DNA from: an uncultured Caryophanales bacterium
Lineage (GTDB): Bacteria > Bacillota_I > Bacilli_A > RFN20 > CAG-826
Length of the DNA stretch: 31,297 bases
Reading direction: 5' to 3'
Assembly (NCBI GenBank): GCA_947165725.1
Contig: CAMVBL010000008.1
Span: 1-31,297, forward strand
In this document: positions 29,492 to 31,297 of the stretch, piece after piece
Position numbering within the stretch: the stretch's first letter is position 1
Layout of the letters: the number at the start of each line of letters is the position of its first letter
Made by a program: the position numbers and the translations under genes
The notes under the pieces: generated by a model
Seen by the model: only the letters and a program-made list of their open reading frames with translations
The model's database searches: none
What the model was told of the DNA's origin: nothing

Positions 29492-29767
29492 TTATTTAAT
29501 TAACGATTGAATAGTTTTAAGTAATTCCATCAAAGCTTCTTTACTAGCTTGATAGTTAACAACGATTGGATGGTTATCATAAAGGGCTTGTAAGTTATTG
29601 GCCTCGTTTAATTTTCCCTTTGCTCTTAAGTTAGCGATATTGTGCTTTAATTCAATCACGTCTTCGCTATTTTCGTATAAGTCTTTATATTTGAGATACT
29701 CCTTCATCTCAGGAGTTTCATCAAGCGCAGCCTTTAATTCTTTAGCCTTTTCAATGACTTTATCCAT
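29492..29767 (-). CDS. YlbF/YmcA (RicA/RicF)-family small helical protein
   Basis: A 91-residue, all-helical, charged protein with the family pattern AKELKAALDETPEMKEYLKYKDLYE at the start and ALYDNHPIVVNYQASKEALMELL at the end. In Bacillus subtilis ymcA also follows miaB, and YlbF, YmcA and YaaT form a complex that adjusts RNase Y. The product here is shorter and has no cysteines, so it lacks the C-terminal Cys residues that hold iron-sulfur clusters in Bacillus YlbF/YmcA. ATG 29767 is preferred over a TTG at 29773 because GGGAG lies about 9 bases upstream. It then overlaps the miaB stop by 8 bases (ATGGATAA). Confidence 0.82.
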   Translation of the reverse strand: MDKVIEKAKELKAALDETPEMKEYLKYKDLYENSEDVIELKHNIANLRAKGKLNEANNLQALYDNHPIVVNYQASKEALMELLKTIQSLIK

Positions 29768-31199
29768 TAACAACTTCTCCCATCATGGAATAGGTATGAG
29801 ATTCATTGATTTTCACTTTAACGATTTTACCAATCATGGATTCATCACCTTTAAAGTGCACAAGTTTATTTTCTTCTGTATAACCAGAATACATATCTTT
29901 ATCAGTCTTACTCACACCATCGACAAGAACATCATATGTTTTGCCCACCATTGTTTTACTATGGGCTTCAATGTGTTTCTCTAAATGCTTGACTAATTCC
30001 ATGAATCTTTTGGATTTTGTTTCATAAGAAACATTGTCTTCAATCTTAGCCGCTGGTGTACCTTTTCTTGGAGAATAGATAAATGTAAAGGCGGCTTCAT
30101 ATTTGATTTCATCAACGATAGTTAATGTATCATTAAATTCTTCATCAGTTTCATTTGGGAAACCCACAATAATATCAGTGGATAAGGCTAAACCTGGAAT
30201 CTTTTCTCTCATTTCTTTTACTAATGCGAGATAAGTTTCTCTAGTGTATCTTCTACCCATTGCTTTTAAAACACGGTCATTACCGGATTGCACAGGAAGA
30301 TGGATAAACTTCATGATATTTGGGTATTTTGCGATCACATCTATCATCTTTGAGGAAAAATCCCATGGGTGAGAGGTGGTAAATCTAAGTCTAGGAATAC
30401 CTAATTTAGCCACTGCTTCCATTAAGTCTGCGAAGTCTTTCCCTTCATCTAAATCTTTACCATAAGCGTTAACGTTTTGACCTAAAAGAGTAATTTCTTG
30501 ATAGCCATTATCAATTAATTCTTGGCATTCTTTTAAGATATCTTCAAAGTGTCTGCTTCTTTCTTTACCTCTGGTATAAGGAACAATGCAATATGTACAG
30601 AACTTATCACAGCCATACATGACGTTAACATAAGCTTTGTAGGTATTGTTTCTACAAGCAGGTGTAATTTCAATAACTTCACCTGGTTTACTTTCAATAG
30701 CCACAACTCTTTCCTTAGATGTTCTTACATCATAAACAAGAGAATATAACTGTGCTATTTCATGGGTGCCGAAATAAAGATTTACTTCGGTAAATGTTTC
30801 CATGAGTTTCTTTAAGATTTCTGGTTGTTCCACCATACAGCCACAGATAGCTAAGACTAAATCTTTATTTTTCTTTCTCAAGTGTTTAAGGTTACCAATT
30901 TCACCATACACTTTATCTTCAGCGTTTTCTCTTACCGCGCATGTATTAATAATGATTAAGGAAGCTTCTTCTGGTTTATCGGTTTGAATGTAGCCAACAT
31001 CCTCTAATAAGCCACGCATTGTTTCTTCATCTCTGACATTAGCTTGGCAGCCATAGGTATGAATATAATATTTCTCACCTTTGACTAAGGCTTCTAATTG
31101 ATCTTTTTTATCAAAAGTAGCGGGCATGAAAACAGTCGCACTCTTTTTACGAGAGGCGGCTTTAAGCATATCTGGAGTGTTAATAATTTTAGTTTTCAT
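29760..31199 (-). CDS. miaB: tRNA-2-methylthio-N6-dimethylallyladenosine synthase MiaB
   Basis: A radical-SAM methylthiotransferase that turns i6A37, the MiaA product, into ms2i6A37. The 479-residue product has an N-terminal UPF0004 domain with cluster cysteines C51, C87 and C121 (TYGCQAN, INTCAVR, CGCM), the radical-SAM motif CDKFCTYC (C197, C201, C204), VQSGNDRVLKAMGRRYT, and a C-terminal TRAM domain (about 410-475). HTYGCQANVRDEE plus an extended N-terminus of about 40 residues is the MiaB form seen in Firmicutes; RimO and MtaB differ in these blocks. The ATG lies 15 bases after the stop of a partial upstream gene, with only a weak ribosome binding site. Confidence 0.96.
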   Translation of the reverse strand: MKTKIINTPDMLKAASRKKSATVFMPATFDKKDQLEALVKGEKYYIHTYGCQANVRDEETMRGLLEDVGYIQTDKPEEASLIIINTCAVRENAEDKVYGEIGNLKHLRKKNKDLVLAICGCMVEQPEILKKLMETFTEVNLYFGTHEIAQLYSLVYDVRTSKERVVAIESKPGEVIEITPACRNNTYKAYVNVMYGCDKFCTYCIVPYTRGKERSRHFEDILKECQELIDNGYQEITLLGQNVNAYGKDLDEGKDFADLMEAVAKLGIPRLRFTTSHPWDFSSKMIDVIAKYPNIMKFIHLPVQSGNDRVLKAMGRRYTRETYLALVKEMREKIPGLALSTDIIVGFPNETDEEFNDTLTIVDEIKYEAAFTFIYSPRKGTPAAKIEDNVSYETKSKRFMELVKHLEKHIEAHSKTMVGKTYDVLVDGVSKTDKDMYSGYTEENKLVHFKGDESMIGKIVKVKINESHTYSMMGEVVNG

Positions 31200-31214
31200 A
31201 TTACTTTTGTGAAC

Positions 31215-31297
31215 TTACTCGGCAATTGAATTACCGAGCATCTTGGTCATGAATTGATTTATTAAGATGGTCAATTCATCTCCTGTTGGGTAGTTCC
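31215..31297 (-). CDS. C-terminal end of an unidentified protein
   Basis: Only 26 codons are visible, ending NYPTGDELTILINQFMTKML then GNSIAE and TAA at 31217-31215. The other two minus-strand frames stop within nine codons. The fragment is too short to assign. It lies 15 bases before miaB and is probably in the same operon. Confidence 0.5.
   Translation of the reverse strand, partial: NYPTGDELTILINQFMTKMLGNSIAE

Overview
The window is chromosomal DNA from a low-GC, Firmicutes-like bacterium. Evidence for this: Shine-Dalgarno sequences of the AGGAGG type, A/T-rich intergenic DNA, an acidic-tailed RNA polymerase delta subunit, a YlbF/YmcA-family protein directly after miaB, and lipoproteins with Bacilli-style lipoboxes. 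The code looks standard (table 11): TGA ends the tcdA-like gene, and no recognised gene needs TGA read through. A fermentative, probably host-associated member of the Bacilli (Erysipelotrichia / RF39 / Acholeplasma-like neighbourhood) is my inference, not something the sequence proves. A glutaminyl-tRNA synthetase and an Fhs (formate-THF ligase) are present. No tRNA, rRNA, CRISPR array, phage gene or insertion sequence is visible. Every gap between genes is shorter than 250 bases.

Layout from left to right. 1-2461 (minus) is an operon of an O-antigen-ligase-like membrane protein, smpB and the start of folC, behind a promoter whose -10 lies in a perfect palindrome. 2600-3984 (plus) is the only plus-strand unit, a sirtuin and a HAD phosphatase joined by TAATG. 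It converges with and overlaps a CarD-family regulator (3979-4479). Then come glnS (4534-6174) and an aldo-keto reductase (6246-7103), both minus. 7215-15316 is an accessory island of five consecutive lipoprotein genes, nearly all with their own promoter and rho-independent terminator. One has two BIG2 domains and jelly-roll-like domains, two are paralogous secreted tyrosine-phosphatase-like proteins, and two are small unknowns with a shared linker. 15385-20747 is a tight housekeeping operon read as ychF-ispF-argS-rpoE-nrnA-cysQ.

20826-28999 reads miaA-tcdA-fhs and then two large ABC ATPase/FtsX-type permease fusions. 29040-31199 reads miaB-ylbF-unknown 149-aa gene, with the tail of another gene at the right edge. 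Three tRNA position-37 modification genes (miaB, miaA, tcdA-like) therefore sit within about 4 kb, together with a YlbF-family protein whose relatives act with RNase Y.

No clearly new defence or mobile system is present. The most original content is the lipoprotein island, the palindromes in promoters, probable leaderless starts (miaA, sirtuin), and a hairpin that covers the ribosome binding site of the first ABC gene.
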